Assembly: GCF_001038485.1 (NCBI RefSeq)
Contig: NZ_LDUE01000007.1
Coordinates: 1-64,000, forward strand
DNA: 64,000 nucleotides
Direction: 5' to 3'
DNA from: Ornithinibacillus californiensis
Lineage (GTDB): Bacteria; Bacillota; Bacilli; Bacillales; Amphibacillaceae
The stretch's first letter is position 1. Each line of letters opens with the position of its first letter. Position numbers and translations under genes: made by a program. This document shows, one piece after another, positions 1 through 8,379 of this stretch. Below the pieces are notes generated by a model. That model searched no databases. It was not told the origin of the DNA and worked only from the letters and a program-made list of their open reading frames with translations.

Positions 1-1377
1 GGTTCTACGTCAAATGTTGGGGTGGTGACATTAGTCGCCACCTCATCCTATATGCACACCAACATCTTTATACTGTCTTGCCAATAAGATTTTCGCTCTA
101 AATCGCTTAAAACTTCTAAATCCATATGCATTTCTCTTTATCACTTTAGTAGTATTATTTATACCTTCCAAAAAACCGTTAGAATAGTCGTATGCAAAGC
201 TATTCAGTATTTCTATCTGCCAGTTTTGAAAGGTTTTAATGGCACTTATCATTTCAGGTATCTCCGCGTCGATTACCTTTTTATAGAAAGACTGTAGGTT
301 TTCTTTCACTAGGGAGATGTGTTCTTTCCCCATAAGCTTCGCTTCCTCAAACCATTCTCGATAAGCTTCCTTTAATTCATACGCTACTTTCAGTTCATCT
401 GACATACTTAAGTATCTTTCTAAGTGCCACTGCTCATCATCTTTTAAACGGCCCTTTGCTTTATGAAATACATACTTCATTCGCTTACATTTCTTACGAT
501 CATAGTCATGAAAGTCTTTTTGAACTCGTCTTCTCACGCGGTCTAATCCCCAGTAGATATAGCGACAAAAGTGAAAACGGTCAGCTACAATAATAGGTTT
601 ACCTAATGCGTTCTGAACAGCTGCCTTGAAAGCTGGACTCATGTCCATAATGACAACTTCTACTTTTGCCCCATGTTTTTGGAGATACTGTTTAATGGTT
701 TTTTTATAGCGATTTGGGAGAATATCTAATGGTTGTTTCGTGATACCATCCGCAATAATTAACTGATATTTACCCTCTTTTGTATCACCTTTATATTCGT
801 CAATCGCTATGACGGAAGGAAGTGAGTTTACCTCTTTAATCTCCGTTTCCGCTAATTGGTCAAAACGTCTAACAATGGTTGTTGCCGAGGAGCCATATGT
901 TTCTCCTACCTCTTTAAAAGTTTTTGCTTTGATGGATCGGATAGAGACCGCTTGATTCCATTCCACGGAAGTGCGTTGATATCGTTCTACGAAGCCGTTT
1001 TCTTCAGAAAATCGTTTTCCACAGGAAGGGCAACTATAACGTCTGCGCTTATACCATAGTTGAGTCATTCTTTCGAACCATTTCAGATGTTTTACTTTTT
1101 GGTATCGATAGTCATGTATGCGTTCGGTTTCCTCTCCACATCGCGGACAACTATGTGGCTTACGCTCCATTTCCACATAAACTTCTACCTTCCCATCTCG
1201 CTCTACTAAATTTGTTACGTTACAGTCTTTTAATCCTGGCATATTCATGATAAAATCCATTTACACGCATCCCCATTCTTTATCTTGTTTCTCGTCAATT
1301 CAAGTATAAAAGAATGTTTGGGGTGCGTGTACTTTTTTTCTGAATTTTATTGAAACCCCAACAAATATTATAGAGCC
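1..1377. mobile_element. Complete ISL3-family insertion sequence
   Basis: The element is bounded by imperfect terminal inverted repeats of 23 bp. The left end (1-23) starts GGTTCTACG and finishes GTTGGGGT. The reverse complement of the right end (1355-1377) starts GGCTCTATA and finishes GTTGGGGT. About 16 of 23 positions match. One transposase gene fills the element on the minus strand. The right flank is an eight-base A run (1378-1385), which fits the AT-rich 8-bp target duplication usual for ISL3 elements. The left flank lies outside the window, so the duplication cannot be confirmed. Confidence 0.85.
43..1260 (-). CDS. ISL3-family transposase
   Basis: This 405-residue protein is a DDE transposase that cuts and joins the ends of the surrounding insertion sequence. 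Near the N-terminus are two CxxC pairs (C38/C41 and C77/C80) forming the zinc-binding DNA recognition region usual in ISL3 transposases. A helix-turn-helix-like segment follows at about residues 105-135. Candidate catalytic acids are D154 in the IAIDEYKGD motif, D206 in VIMDMSP and E365 in NGFLEGINN, correctly ordered for the RNase H fold. The length is normal for the family and no frameshift or internal stop is visible, so the copy may be active. It is the only gene inside the inverted repeats. Confidence 0.93.
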   Translation of the reverse strand: MDFIMNMPGLKDCNVTNLVERDGKVEVYVEMERKPHSCPRCGEETERIHDYRYQKVKHLKWFERMTQLWYKRRRYSCPSCGKRFSEENGFVERYQRTSVEWNQAVSIRSIKAKTFKEVGETYGSSATTIVRRFDQLAETEIKEVNSLPSVIAIDEYKGDTKEGKYQLIIADGITKQPLDILPNRYKKTIKQYLQKHGAKVEVVIMDMSPAFKAAVQNALGKPIIVADRFHFCRYIYWGLDRVRRRVQKDFHDYDRKKCKRMKYVFHKAKGRLKDDEQWHLERYLSMSDELKVAYELKEAYREWFEEAKLMGKEHISLVKENLQSFYKKVIDAEIPEMISAIKTFQNWQIEILNSFAYDYSNGFLEGINNTTKVIKRNAYGFRSFKRFRAKILLARQYKDVGVHIG

Positions 1378-1385
1378 AAAAAAAA

Positions 1386-1410
1386 GACTAAACGAAAATA
1401 TCGTTTAGCC
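1386..1410 (-). terminator. Terminator of the isomerase gene, split from its flank by the IS
   Basis: An 8-bp stem CTAAACGA (1388-1395) pairs with TCGTTTAG (1401-1408) around a 5-nt loop, directly after the minus-strand isomerase stop. Read on the minus strand the stem is followed by eight T residues (1378-1385), and the insertion sequence starts immediately after them. Confidence 0.8.
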
Positions 1411-2463
1411 CTAATTATCTAATAATGATTTCCCCATAATGGAGACACGATTGGTGTTCTTCAGTTCACTTAAATTCTTAGCCCCTACACCAAACATCGT
1501 TATTTTCAATTCAAATTCAATTTGCTCCATAACTTGTAAGACTGCTTCAACTGACTCGGTTGCAGCTTGTAATAGGGATCTTGCAAAACCGATAATATCT
1601 GCACCAATGGTAACCGCTTTTGCAGCATCTAGTCCCGTTTTCATCCCACCACTAGCAACTAGTGGTACATTTGCTAACTCACTACGAACGGAAACAATGC
1701 AATCCTTTGTCGGTATTCCCCAGCTATTAAACGCCTCAGCTGCTGCTTTGCGTAGTGGGTCTTTTGAGCGTAATTTTTCGACTTGACTCCATGAAGTCCC
1801 TCCAGCTCCAGCAACATCAACAAAGGCTATACCTACATCATGAAGCTTCTTGGCGACTGTCCCATCAATACCAAAGCCAACTTCCTTCACGCCAACAGGT
1901 ACCGTTAATGCTTTACAAACTTCTTCAATCTTTGGAAGAAGGTTATCGAAGTTCAAATCGCCTTCATCTTGTATCACTTCTTGTAATGTATTTAAATGAA
2001 GATATAGCGCATCTGCTTCAGTCATGTCAACAATTCGCTGTGCCTCTTCTGCACCATAACCATAATTTAACTGAACGGCACCAAGATTTGTGATTAAAGG
2101 AACATTCGGAGCTTGCTTACGGATTAAAAAAGAATCCTGATGCTTGTCCCCTTCCAGTAAAGCTCTTGTCGATCCTAGTGCAATGGCCCAACCTCTTTCT
2201 TCCGCAGCTAGTGCTAGGTTTTGATTGATTTCAGTGGCTAATTCAGAACCTCCTGTCATTGAGCTGACAAGGAAAGGTGCATTAATTTTTTTATTTAAGA
2301 ACGTTGTAGCTATATTTATATCGGAAAAATTGATTTCAGGTAATGCATTATGGATAAACGATATTCCTTCTAATCCTGTTGTTTTATTCACACCTTCTAC
2401 TTGGTCTGTTAAACATAATCGAATGTGTTCTGTTTTTCGTTTATTAATACCTTGTTCAGCCAT
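1411..2463 (-). CDS. fni: Type 2 isopentenyl-diphosphate delta-isomerase
   Basis: This FMN- and NADPH-dependent enzyme interconverts isopentenyl diphosphate and dimethylallyl diphosphate for isoprenoid synthesis (quinones, undecaprenyl carriers). The protein is a TIM barrel of the FMN-dependent dehydrogenase superfamily. Recognisable segments are RKTEHIRLCL near the N-terminus, SSMTGG at about residue 70, HLNTLQE, KEVGFG, VDVAGAGGTSW and the phosphate-binding ASGGMKTG followed by GFARSLL. I chose the ATG at 2463, preceded by GGAAGTG at good spacing. A TTG seven codons upstream is also possible. It stands alone, with its terminator truncated by the ISL3 element. Confidence 0.93.
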   Translation of the reverse strand: MAEQGINKRKTEHIRLCLTDQVEGVNKTTGLEGISFIHNALPEINFSDINIATTFLNKKINAPFLVSSMTGGSELATEINQNLALAAEERGWAIALGSTRALLEGDKHQDSFLIRKQAPNVPLITNLGAVQLNYGYGAEEAQRIVDMTEADALYLHLNTLQEVIQDEGDLNFDNLLPKIEEVCKALTVPVGVKEVGFGIDGTVAKKLHDVGIAFVDVAGAGGTSWSQVEKLRSKDPLRKAAAEAFNSWGIPTKDCIVSVRSELANVPLVASGGMKTGLDAAKAVTIGADIIGFARSLLQAATESVEAVLQVMEQIEFELKITMFGVGAKNLSELKNTNRVSIMGKSLLDN

Positions 2464-2602
2464 ATATCTACACTTCCAATCCAAATTATCTACCTACAGT
2501 TTACTTGTTTCCTTTGACGATTGAAAGTAAAGTGATGATGTTTTTAACAACCCTGTTATTACTATATAATAGGAAAAAAGACACGTGGAGGGAGAACTCT
2601 AA

Positions 2603-3142
2603 TTGAAAGATAAAGCAAAAGAGTTTGCAACAAAAGCCCATGCAGGACAAAAACGAAAAAACTCAGACGATGACTATATTACCCATCCAATACGGGTAGC
2701 GAACAGGTTAGAGCAGGAAGGATTTTCAGAGGAGTTAGTGTGTGCAGCATATCTTCACGATGTAGTGGAAGATACGATTTATGAGATAGAAGATATTGAA
2801 AAACATTTCGGACAGAAGGTTGCAAGTCTAGTGGCTGCACATACGGAGGATAAATCTAAGTCTTGGAAGGAACGGAAGCAACATACTATTGATACGATTA
2901 AGCATGCAGCTAAAGAGGTTAAATACTTAATCGTCGCCGATAAATTGGACAACTTAATAGGATTAGAAAAAGATCTTAAGGTTCAAGGTGTAGCAGTATG
3001 GGAAAATTTCAATGCCGGTGTACAAGAGCAGAAATGGTATAACCAATCGATTGTTCAGAATATGTATGAGGGGTTGCAAGCCGATGAGATACCTGATTAC
3101 TTTTATGAATATGAACAGCTAGTAAATCGGATATTCATTTAA
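2603..3142 (+). CDS. HD-domain phosphohydrolase
   Basis: This 179-residue cytosolic protein is a stand-alone HD hydrolase related to the N-terminal domain of RelA/SpoT and to small alarmone hydrolases. Metal-binding signatures are H27 in THPIRVA, the HD pair in YLHDVVEDT (about residues 51-57), and a later D in VADKLDNL. No synthetase or TGS domain is present, so it can only hydrolyse. The true substrate is unknown; a guanosine tetraphosphate-like or other nucleotide substrate is inference from the family. The start is TTG, placed 11 bases after GGAGGGAG. A strong bidirectional terminator follows. Confidence 0.85.
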   Translation: MKDKAKEFATKAHAGQKRKNSDDDYITHPIRVANRLEQEGFSEELVCAAYLHDVVEDTIYEIEDIEKHFGQKVASLVAAHTEDKSKSWKERKQHTIDTIKHAAKEVKYLIVADKLDNLIGLEKDLKVQGVAVWENFNAGVQEQKWYNQSIVQNMYEGLQADEIPDYFYEYEQLVNRIFI

Positions 3143-3143
3143 T

Positions 3144-3178
3144 AAAAAGGCATTTGCTAAGAGCGCAAATGCCTTTTT
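3144..3178. terminator. Bidirectional terminator between the HD gene and rsgA
   Basis: A perfect 14-bp stem AAAAAGGCATTTGC (3144-3157) pairs with its complement (3165-3178) around a 7-nt loop. It has A and T runs at both ends and lies between convergent genes. Confidence 0.92.
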
Positions 3179-3186
3179 CCTATCAT

Positions 3187-4245
3187 TTATTTCACGTTAT
3201 GTTTTTGAATGTTTTTTTGATATTTGCTGATCTTTTTCCACTTACTTTTTTCTTCTAGTTTAGCCTTCTGATCTTGCTTACGTTTTTCATAGGCTATTTC
3301 CCGTTGTAGTTTAATGAAGCTTCTAAACCGTTTCTCTGTTAATTCACCTGTTTCTATTGCTTCTCGAATTCGGCAACCAGGCTCTGTTTTATGCTTACAG
3401 TCGGTGAATTTACATTCGGAAGCAAACACTTCCACATCTTGGAATGTCTGCTCTATTGCAGTTTCACCGTCCCACATTTGGATTTCTCGCATTCCAGGGG
3501 TATCGATTATCATGGCACCGTTAGGAAGCATAAACATCTCCCTATGGGTAGTCGTGTGACGCCCTCTACTATCATCTTCACGGATTTCCTTCGTCTCCTG
3601 AACCTCGTACCCGAGTAAGGAGTTAATTAGTGTGGATTTTCCAACACCAGAAGAACCGAGTAATGCTCCTGTTTTCCCGGATGATAGGTACGTCTCCAAT
3701 TCATCTAAGCCATCACCGGTTAAGCTACTAATCGTGAGAATGTCCACTCCTATTGCGACTTCACTCACGGTAGCTATGGCTTTTCTAACTTCTTCTTCAG
3801 TGACCTGGTCTTTCTTAGTAAGAAGAACAATTGGTGTTGCTCCACTTTCATAAGCCAATAGAATATACCGCTCAATTCTTCTGGCATTCAGATCATGGTT
3901 TAACGAATTCACAATAAATACAATATCAATATTCGCTGCCACTATTTGGGGATCTGTTCTTTCCCCTGCAGCCTGTCTAACAAACTGACTAGTTCTAGGC
4001 ACAATCCTCTTAATAACCGCCTTATTCTCTTCAGGTAGCTTTTGTACCTCCACCCAATCTCCAACTGCTGGAAAGTCTAACGGACTTGATGCTTCATTTA
4101 AAAACTTCCCACTTAAATGTGCCAGGTAATCCATCTCTCCATCGGAGATTCGGTAACTATTTTTTTGTACAGTAATTACTCGTGCTGCTTTTTCTTTTTC
4201 TACTTCTAGTCCGTCTTTCCAACCTAATGTTTCTAGTTTATGCAA
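3187..4245 (-). CDS. rsgA: Ribosome small-subunit biogenesis GTPase RsgA (long paralogue)
   Basis: RsgA is a circularly permuted GTPase that acts on late 30S ribosomal subunits. G-motifs appear in permuted order: TKKD (143-146, G4), GSSGVGKS P-loop (197-204), the RGRHTTTHRE switch (228-237) and DTPG (248-251). A C-terminal zinc knuckle uses C278, C283, H285 and C291. An OB-fold precedes the GTPase domain. At 352 residues it is longer than the about 295-residue YloQ type, with a Lys-rich tail, so it resembles the second RsgA-like gene of many Bacillaceae. The start is TTG, eight bases after a perfect AAGGAGG. A short leader ORF lies just upstream. Confidence 0.9.
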   Translation of the reverse strand: MHKLETLGWKDGLEVEKEKAARVITVQKNSYRISDGEMDYLAHLSGKFLNEASSPLDFPAVGDWVEVQKLPEENKAVIKRIVPRTSQFVRQAAGERTDPQIVAANIDIVFIVNSLNHDLNARRIERYILLAYESGATPIVLLTKKDQVTEEEVRKAIATVSEVAIGVDILTISSLTGDGLDELETYLSSGKTGALLGSSGVGKSTLINSLLGYEVQETKEIREDDSRGRHTTTHREMFMLPNGAMIIDTPGMREIQMWDGETAIEQTFQDVEVFASECKFTDCKHKTEPGCRIREAIETGELTEKRFRSFIKLQREIAYEKRKQDQKAKLEEKSKWKKISKYQKNIQKHNVK

Positions 4246-4282
4246 ATATATTTCCTCCTTGAATTAACGGAGGATACGAATC

Positions 4283-4351
4283 TTAAGCCGATCGTTCCTC
4301 CAATTTAAAAGTATTATTATGGGTACGTACTGTTTGCTTTATTGCTCTCAT
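4283..4351 (-). CDS. Possible 22-codon leader peptide upstream of rsgA
   Basis: A small reading frame begins with ATG at 4351 behind AAAGGAG (10-nt spacing) and ends with TAA about 38 bases before the rsgA start. The predicted peptide begins MRAIKQTVRT and ends LEERSA. It is basic, with no membrane segment. Its own ribosome binding site and its position suggest either a leader peptide or a small protein translated from the rsgA message. I found no homology that would confirm it. Confidence 0.35.
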   Translation of the reverse strand: MRAIKQTVRTHNNTFKLEERSA

Positions 4352-4529
4352 AAAACACCATCTCCTTTCAATTGGATGAACCATTTATTCTTTTCTAGTT
4401 TACTACATTTTCCAAAAAAAGGTTATCATTATTTTAATAATTGGGTGATAAATTGGAAATTTTTCTTGAGGGAACTGTTCCCTTATAGGATAATAGTCTT
4501 ACTTTTATACGAGAAGGCGGGGGAATACG

Positions 4530-5024
4530 TTGATTGATATTAATCAGTTGGACCATACTTTTTTCATGTCGGAAGCACTTAAAGAAGCTGAAGAAGCCGG
4601 AAAACGCGGGGATAGACCAATTGGAGCAGTGATTGTTTATGATAACAACATCATCGCAAGAGGATCTAACCGAATCGAAACCGGCAGCAGTAACTTAAAA
4701 CATGCAGAAATTGATGCTATGAAACAATGTGCTTCTTTTCTTCAGGATCATGCTCGTGAATGTATTATTTATACTTCTGTAGAACCATGTATTATGTGTT
4801 TATCGACCATAGTCATGGCAAATATTCGCAATGTTGTCTTTGCAATAGACGATAAGTATATGAATATGAAGCCATTTATTCGGTCGAATCCATATATCGA
4901 AAAAAGGGTGCATAAGTATTTGGGAGGGGTTCTAGCAGAAGAGTCTGTGGAAATCTTAAAGAGGTATTCTCCTGAAATGGCTGAGGTGATTTTGCATGGC
5001 AGAAGATTTTCTGTGGAAAAGTAA
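4530..5024 (+). CDS. Nucleoside deaminase (CDA-fold, zinc-dependent)
   Basis: This 164-residue protein belongs to the cytidine/deoxycytidylate deaminase fold used by guanine, cytosine and tRNA-adenosine deaminases. Zinc ligands and the catalytic acid are visible as HAE (H58, E60) and PCIMC (C87, C90). The middle and C-terminal parts resemble nucleobase deaminases more than TadA, because the RNA-contacting basic tail of TadA is not obvious. The start is TTG at 4530 behind GAGAAGGCGGGGGA. An in-frame ATG at codon 13 would remove part of the first helix and has no ribosome binding site. The substrate cannot be decided from sequence. Confidence 0.82.
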   Translation: MIDINQLDHTFFMSEALKEAEEAGKRGDRPIGAVIVYDNNIIARGSNRIETGSSNLKHAEIDAMKQCASFLQDHARECIIYTSVEPCIMCLSTIVMANIRNVVFAIDDKYMNMKPFIRSNPYIEKRVHKYLGGVLAEESVEILKRYSPEMAEVILHGRRFSVEK

Positions 5025-5029
5025 ATAAT

Positions 5030-5260
5030 CTGGGACATAACTAAAGTTGAAGTTGAAAAAACGGATGATTTAACACATTAGCTCCGGAAATATACGGAGA
5101 CTCCTGTGGGAGGATAGGCTTCGGTGAGACCCCGCAAGAGCCATAGCTCTGAGGAGGCTCACCAGCCGCCCACGGAAAGCGGAGTATATTTCCGGAGCGG
5201 GTATGATGCTCTAATCATAATAGTTCGGACTTTCTTAATGCTAAAATACTCTTGTCCCAG
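5030..5260. repeat. Palindromic intergenic element, copy 1
   Basis: Outer arms CTGGGACA (5030-5037) and TGTCCCAG (5253-5260) enclose inner arms GCTCCGGAAATATAC (5081-5095) and GTATATTTCCGGAGC (5183-5197). The centre carries the conserved GGAGACTCC and GGTGAGACCCCGC blocks. It lies between convergent genes and probably also ends both transcripts. Related copies occur at 20305, 21877, 32006 and 45797. Confidence 0.85.
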
Positions 5261-5266
5261 TCTCTA

Positions 5267-6091
5267 TTATTTCACATAAAAATCATTAGGATCTGGACCA
5301 TTGCGGTGATTTTGGTTAAGACCTTCTATTTTCTTCATTTCATCAGAAGTTAATTCAAAGTCAAAAACATTAAAGTTTTCTTCAATACGAGATGGTGTTA
5401 CGGATTTTGGTATAACAATATTGTCATATTGTAAGTGCCAGCGTAGGATTACTTGTGCAGGTGTTTTACCATGGGCTTCTGCAATGCCTTGGATTACCTC
5501 GTTACTAAGTACTTCCTTCCCATTCATCAATGGACTCCAAGCTTCTAGGTATATATTATGTTCTTTACAGAATGCTTTTAATTCGGATTGCTGTAAGTAT
5601 GGATGACATTCCACTTGATTTAGAACAGGAACTACTTCACACTCATCAAGAAGTCGTTGTAAGTGATCAATATGGAAATTACATACCCCAATTGCTTTCA
5701 CCTTACCATCTTGATAAAGCTTCTCTAACGCTTTATAGGTATCTACATATAAATTTTCATTCGGCATAGGCCAATGAATTAAATATAAATCAACGTAATC
5801 AAGACCTAATCTTTCAAGGCTTTCTTCAAATGCCTTCAGTGTACCATCAAATCCTTGATCCGAATTCCATACCTTTGTTGTAATGAACAACTCTTCTCGA
5901 GGAACATCTGCCGCAGCGATTGCTCGACCAACACCTGCTTCATTTTGATAGATCATCGCTGTATCAATGGAGCGATACCCGACTTTAATCGCTTCTTTTA
6001 CCGCGTTCTCTGCTTCATCATCAGATACTTGCCAAACACCAAAGCCAAGTTTCGGCATAGTGAGACCATTATTTAATGTTACATATTCCAT
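5267..6091 (-). CDS. Aldo/keto reductase
   Basis: This is a 274-residue NADPH-dependent aldo/keto reductase with the (beta/alpha)8 barrel, close to the B. subtilis YtbE/YvgN group that reduces glyoxals and other reactive carbonyls. The catalytic tetrad is complete: D43, Y48, K73 and H106 (in YLIHWP). The cofactor loop IPKSVTPSRIEEN lies near the C-terminus. The start ATG follows AGAAGGAAG. It is monocistronic, convergent with the deaminase gene and separated from it by a palindromic element. The physiological substrate is not determined. Confidence 0.92.
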   Translation of the reverse strand: MEYVTLNNGLTMPKLGFGVWQVSDDEAENAVKEAIKVGYRSIDTAMIYQNEAGVGRAIAAADVPREELFITTKVWNSDQGFDGTLKAFEESLERLGLDYVDLYLIHWPMPNENLYVDTYKALEKLYQDGKVKAIGVCNFHIDHLQRLLDECEVVPVLNQVECHPYLQQSELKAFCKEHNIYLEAWSPLMNGKEVLSNEVIQGIAEAHGKTPAQVILRWHLQYDNIVIPKSVTPSRIEENFNVFDFELTSDEMKKIEGLNQNHRNGPDPNDFYVK

Positions 6092-6245
6092 CTTATCGCT
6101 TCCTTCTATGCTAGAATATTTTCCATTTTAACATATCCAATTTGTAAGAAAAAATTTCCCGACCTCCTATTAAGAAAAAGGTATTTTATCAGTTAGTGTC
6201 GAATTTCTACTATAAACAAACTTACATGTATATAGGTGAAAAGCT

Positions 6246-7032
6246 TTGAACAATGAGAAGGAAAAAATAATCTTACAAGCAATTGAATATATGAAAAGTC
6301 ATTTACAAGAAGACATTACTTCAGAGGGTCTGGCAAAACTTGTTGGTTATAGCCCATACCATTTCAGTAGAGTATTTAAGGAAGTTACAGGTGTATCTCC
6401 CCGTCATTATTTGTCTGCATTACGGATCGAGGCGAGCAAGCTGATTTTAGCAAATTCATCTGGTTCTATTCTTAAAACTGTGCTAGGGGTGGGATTTTTA
6501 AGCCTTGGTACCTTCAGTGCTAAATTCAAGCAATTTGTTGGATTATCACCAAAGGAATTCAAGAAAGACATGGTATCCCTTCACCAACTTGTTAATGAAT
6601 ATGACTTTTCAACTGCACTTCATTCCCTTAGAATCGGCAACACCATCTGTTACGTGTCAGATTAACGCACCTCCAACATTTAAGGGGATTATCTTTGTTG
6701 GTTTATTCCCAAAACCAATACCAGATCAGCCTCCTATTGTGGGGACAGCATTAAATCACCAACAGAAAAGTTGTACATTTTCCAAGGTGCCAGAAGGAGA
6801 ATATTATGTACTCGCTGCGGCAATTCGGAAAAGCCTAAATCCTAGTAATTACTTCATATTATCCCATGCTTTGAGAGGTATAGCCGAAGAGTCAGTTAAG
6901 ATAGAAAAAAGTTCAAACGTCTATCGAGAGGTAACATTAAGAGAGCTTCTTGTCCATGACCCACCTATTTTAATCAATCTACCCAAGCTTCTATTGGATA
7001 CTAAAAAGCGCAAACAAGAAGAAAAATCTTGA
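6246..7032 (+). pseudogene. AraC-family regulator interrupted by a frameshift
   Basis: The first frame (TTG at 6246 to a stop at 6665) encodes an N-terminal AraC-type DNA-binding domain with two helix-turn-helix motifs, including YSPYHFSRVFKEVTG and LSPKEFKKDM. The second frame, ending at 7032, encodes the effector part with INAPPTFKGIIFVGLFPKPIP and a VPEGEYYVLAAAI segment. Continuity of the protein requires a shift of +1 near 6615-6640, around the ACTTCATTCC stretch. An intact product would be about 260 residues. It could be a real loss of function or a base-calling error. It heads the cluster with the VOC, DUF899 and amidase genes. Confidence 0.75.
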
Positions 7033-7073
7033 GCTTCATCATGCTACTATATTAAAAAAACGGAGGTTATAAA

Positions 7074-7430
7074 ATGTTAAATCAAGTTTGTGTATTAACG
7101 ATTAAAGTAGACGATATGGAAAAGGGAGTAGCATTCTATACGGAAATGCTAGATTTCAATGTATCAAAGAAGTATGGTGAAAACATTTTTAGTCTAGAAC
7201 ATAATGGACTACCACTCATTCTAGAGAAAACGGAAAATAGTGATGTACCAACTGGTTCTAATGTCTTATTCGCCATCCAGTCTAGTAATATTCAAGAAGA
7301 CTTTAAAAAGCTCCAGGAAAAAGGAGTTAAGATGATCTCGGAGGAACCAATGCCTTGCCCTCCAGGATATTACTTTGTCATTGAAGACTTTTGTGGGAAT
7401 CAACTGGAAATCTTAGAATTTGTAAATTAG
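7074..7430 (+). CDS. VOC-family (glyoxalase/dioxygenase fold) protein
   Basis: This 118-residue single-domain protein has the vicinal oxygen chelate fold. Its start (LNQVCVLTIKVDDMEKGVAFYTEMLDF) and end (PPGYYFVIEDFCGNQLEILEF) are characteristic. A conserved E in the last strand (QLEILE) could bind metal. Such proteins are isomerases, dioxygenases, thiol transferases or drug-binding resistance proteins, and the activity cannot be assigned. The ATG follows CGGAGG. It lies 41 bases after the AraC gene and 16 bases before the next gene, so the three are probably co-transcribed. Confidence 0.85.
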   Translation: MLNQVCVLTIKVDDMEKGVAFYTEMLDFNVSKKYGENIFSLEHNGLPLILEKTENSDVPTGSNVLFAIQSSNIQEDFKKLQEKGVKMISEEPMPCPPGYYFVIEDFCGNQLEILEFVN

Positions 7431-7446
7431 AGGGGCGGTAGTCATA

Positions 7447-8346
7447 ATGGATACTACTAAACTATTAGTTGAGATAGAAGAATTAGAAAAAGAAATTCAC
7501 GAAAAGAAAAATAAGTTAATGGAATTACGCAAGTCCGTTCCACGCAACGAGGTTAATAACTATGTTTTCTTAGACTCCTCGAATAAAGAAGTAAGTCTAC
7601 TAGAATTATTTGGTGATAAGGATGAATTAATTATCATTCAGAACATGGGTAAATCTTGTTCCTATTGTACCATGTGGGCAGATGGCTTTAACGGTGTTTA
7701 TCACCATATTATTGAAAAAGCGACATTTGTTGTTGCCTCTCCTGATTCACCAGAAGCAATGGATGCATTTGCTGCAGAGAGAAGATGGCAGTTTCCAATG
7801 GTTTCAACTGCTGGAACTAGTTTTAAAACGGAACTAGGTTTTGAGAAGGATGGCTTTCAACATCCTGGTGTATCAACTTTTCAAAGGGATGATCAAGGAA
7901 GAATATTCCATGTTGCTGACGCTCCATTTGGCCCTGGTGATGAATTTTGTTCTGTATGGTATTTATTTGACCTGTTACCTTCTGGACAAAAGGGCTATCA
8001 ACCGAAGAGAAAGATAAATAAAACATCTGATTTTGACCTAACCAATAATATCGCTATCCAAGTGAGTAACCAGCCGGAAGCAGTCAATTTTTACACGAAT
8101 ATCCTTGGAATGACTCCAGTTTGGTCCAATGATTCCGAAACGAAACTGACATTTGGCGGTCATAATTTTTACATGGAAAAGAGCGAGGAAAATAAGGTAT
8201 TTTTCGAGTTTGCTGTTAAAGACTTCGAGATTGCTAAAGATCTATTACTTACAAATGGTTGTGTAATAACACAAGAATTCGGCGAGAAAAGCGTCATGAT
8301 GTCTGACCCTTATGGATTACATTTCCATATCTTTGAACGAGCTTAA
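7447..8346 (+). CDS. DUF899 thioredoxin-like protein fused to a VOC domain
   Basis: This is a 299-residue fusion. Residues 1-30 form a charged coiled coil. Residues 35-180 match the DUF899 thioredoxin-like family, with a CSYC pair (C71, C74), QNMGKSCSYCTMW and the FHVADAPFGPGDEF region. Residues 193-299 form a VOC domain beginning NNIAIQVSNQPEAVNFYTNILGM and ending DPYGLHFHIFE. DUF899 proteins are thiol-fold proteins of unknown reaction. Its VOC domain is distinct from the neighbouring single-domain VOC protein. Co-transcription with that gene suggests handling of one reactive small molecule, which is inference. Confidence 0.82.
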   Translation: MDTTKLLVEIEELEKEIHEKKNKLMELRKSVPRNEVNNYVFLDSSNKEVSLLELFGDKDELIIIQNMGKSCSYCTMWADGFNGVYHHIIEKATFVVASPDSPEAMDAFAAERRWQFPMVSTAGTSFKTELGFEKDGFQHPGVSTFQRDDQGRIFHVADAPFGPGDEFCSVWYLFDLLPSGQKGYQPKRKINKTSDFDLTNNIAIQVSNQPEAVNFYTNILGMTPVWSNDSETKLTFGGHNFYMEKSEENKVFFEFAVKDFEIAKDLLLTNGCVITQEFGEKSVMMSDPYGLHFHIFERA

Positions 8347-8379
8347 CTAAACAATTGACATACTAGGGGGATACCACTA

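Noticed and set aside
4319-4537. Plus-strand frame between rsgA and the deaminase gene
   Set aside because: No ribosome binding site, overlaps the rsgA leader on the other strand and the start of the deaminase gene.
6197-6203. Spo0A box TGTCGAA upstream of the AraC regulator
   Set aside because: A single 7-mer of this composition is expected several times by chance in 64 kb and has no partner site nearby.
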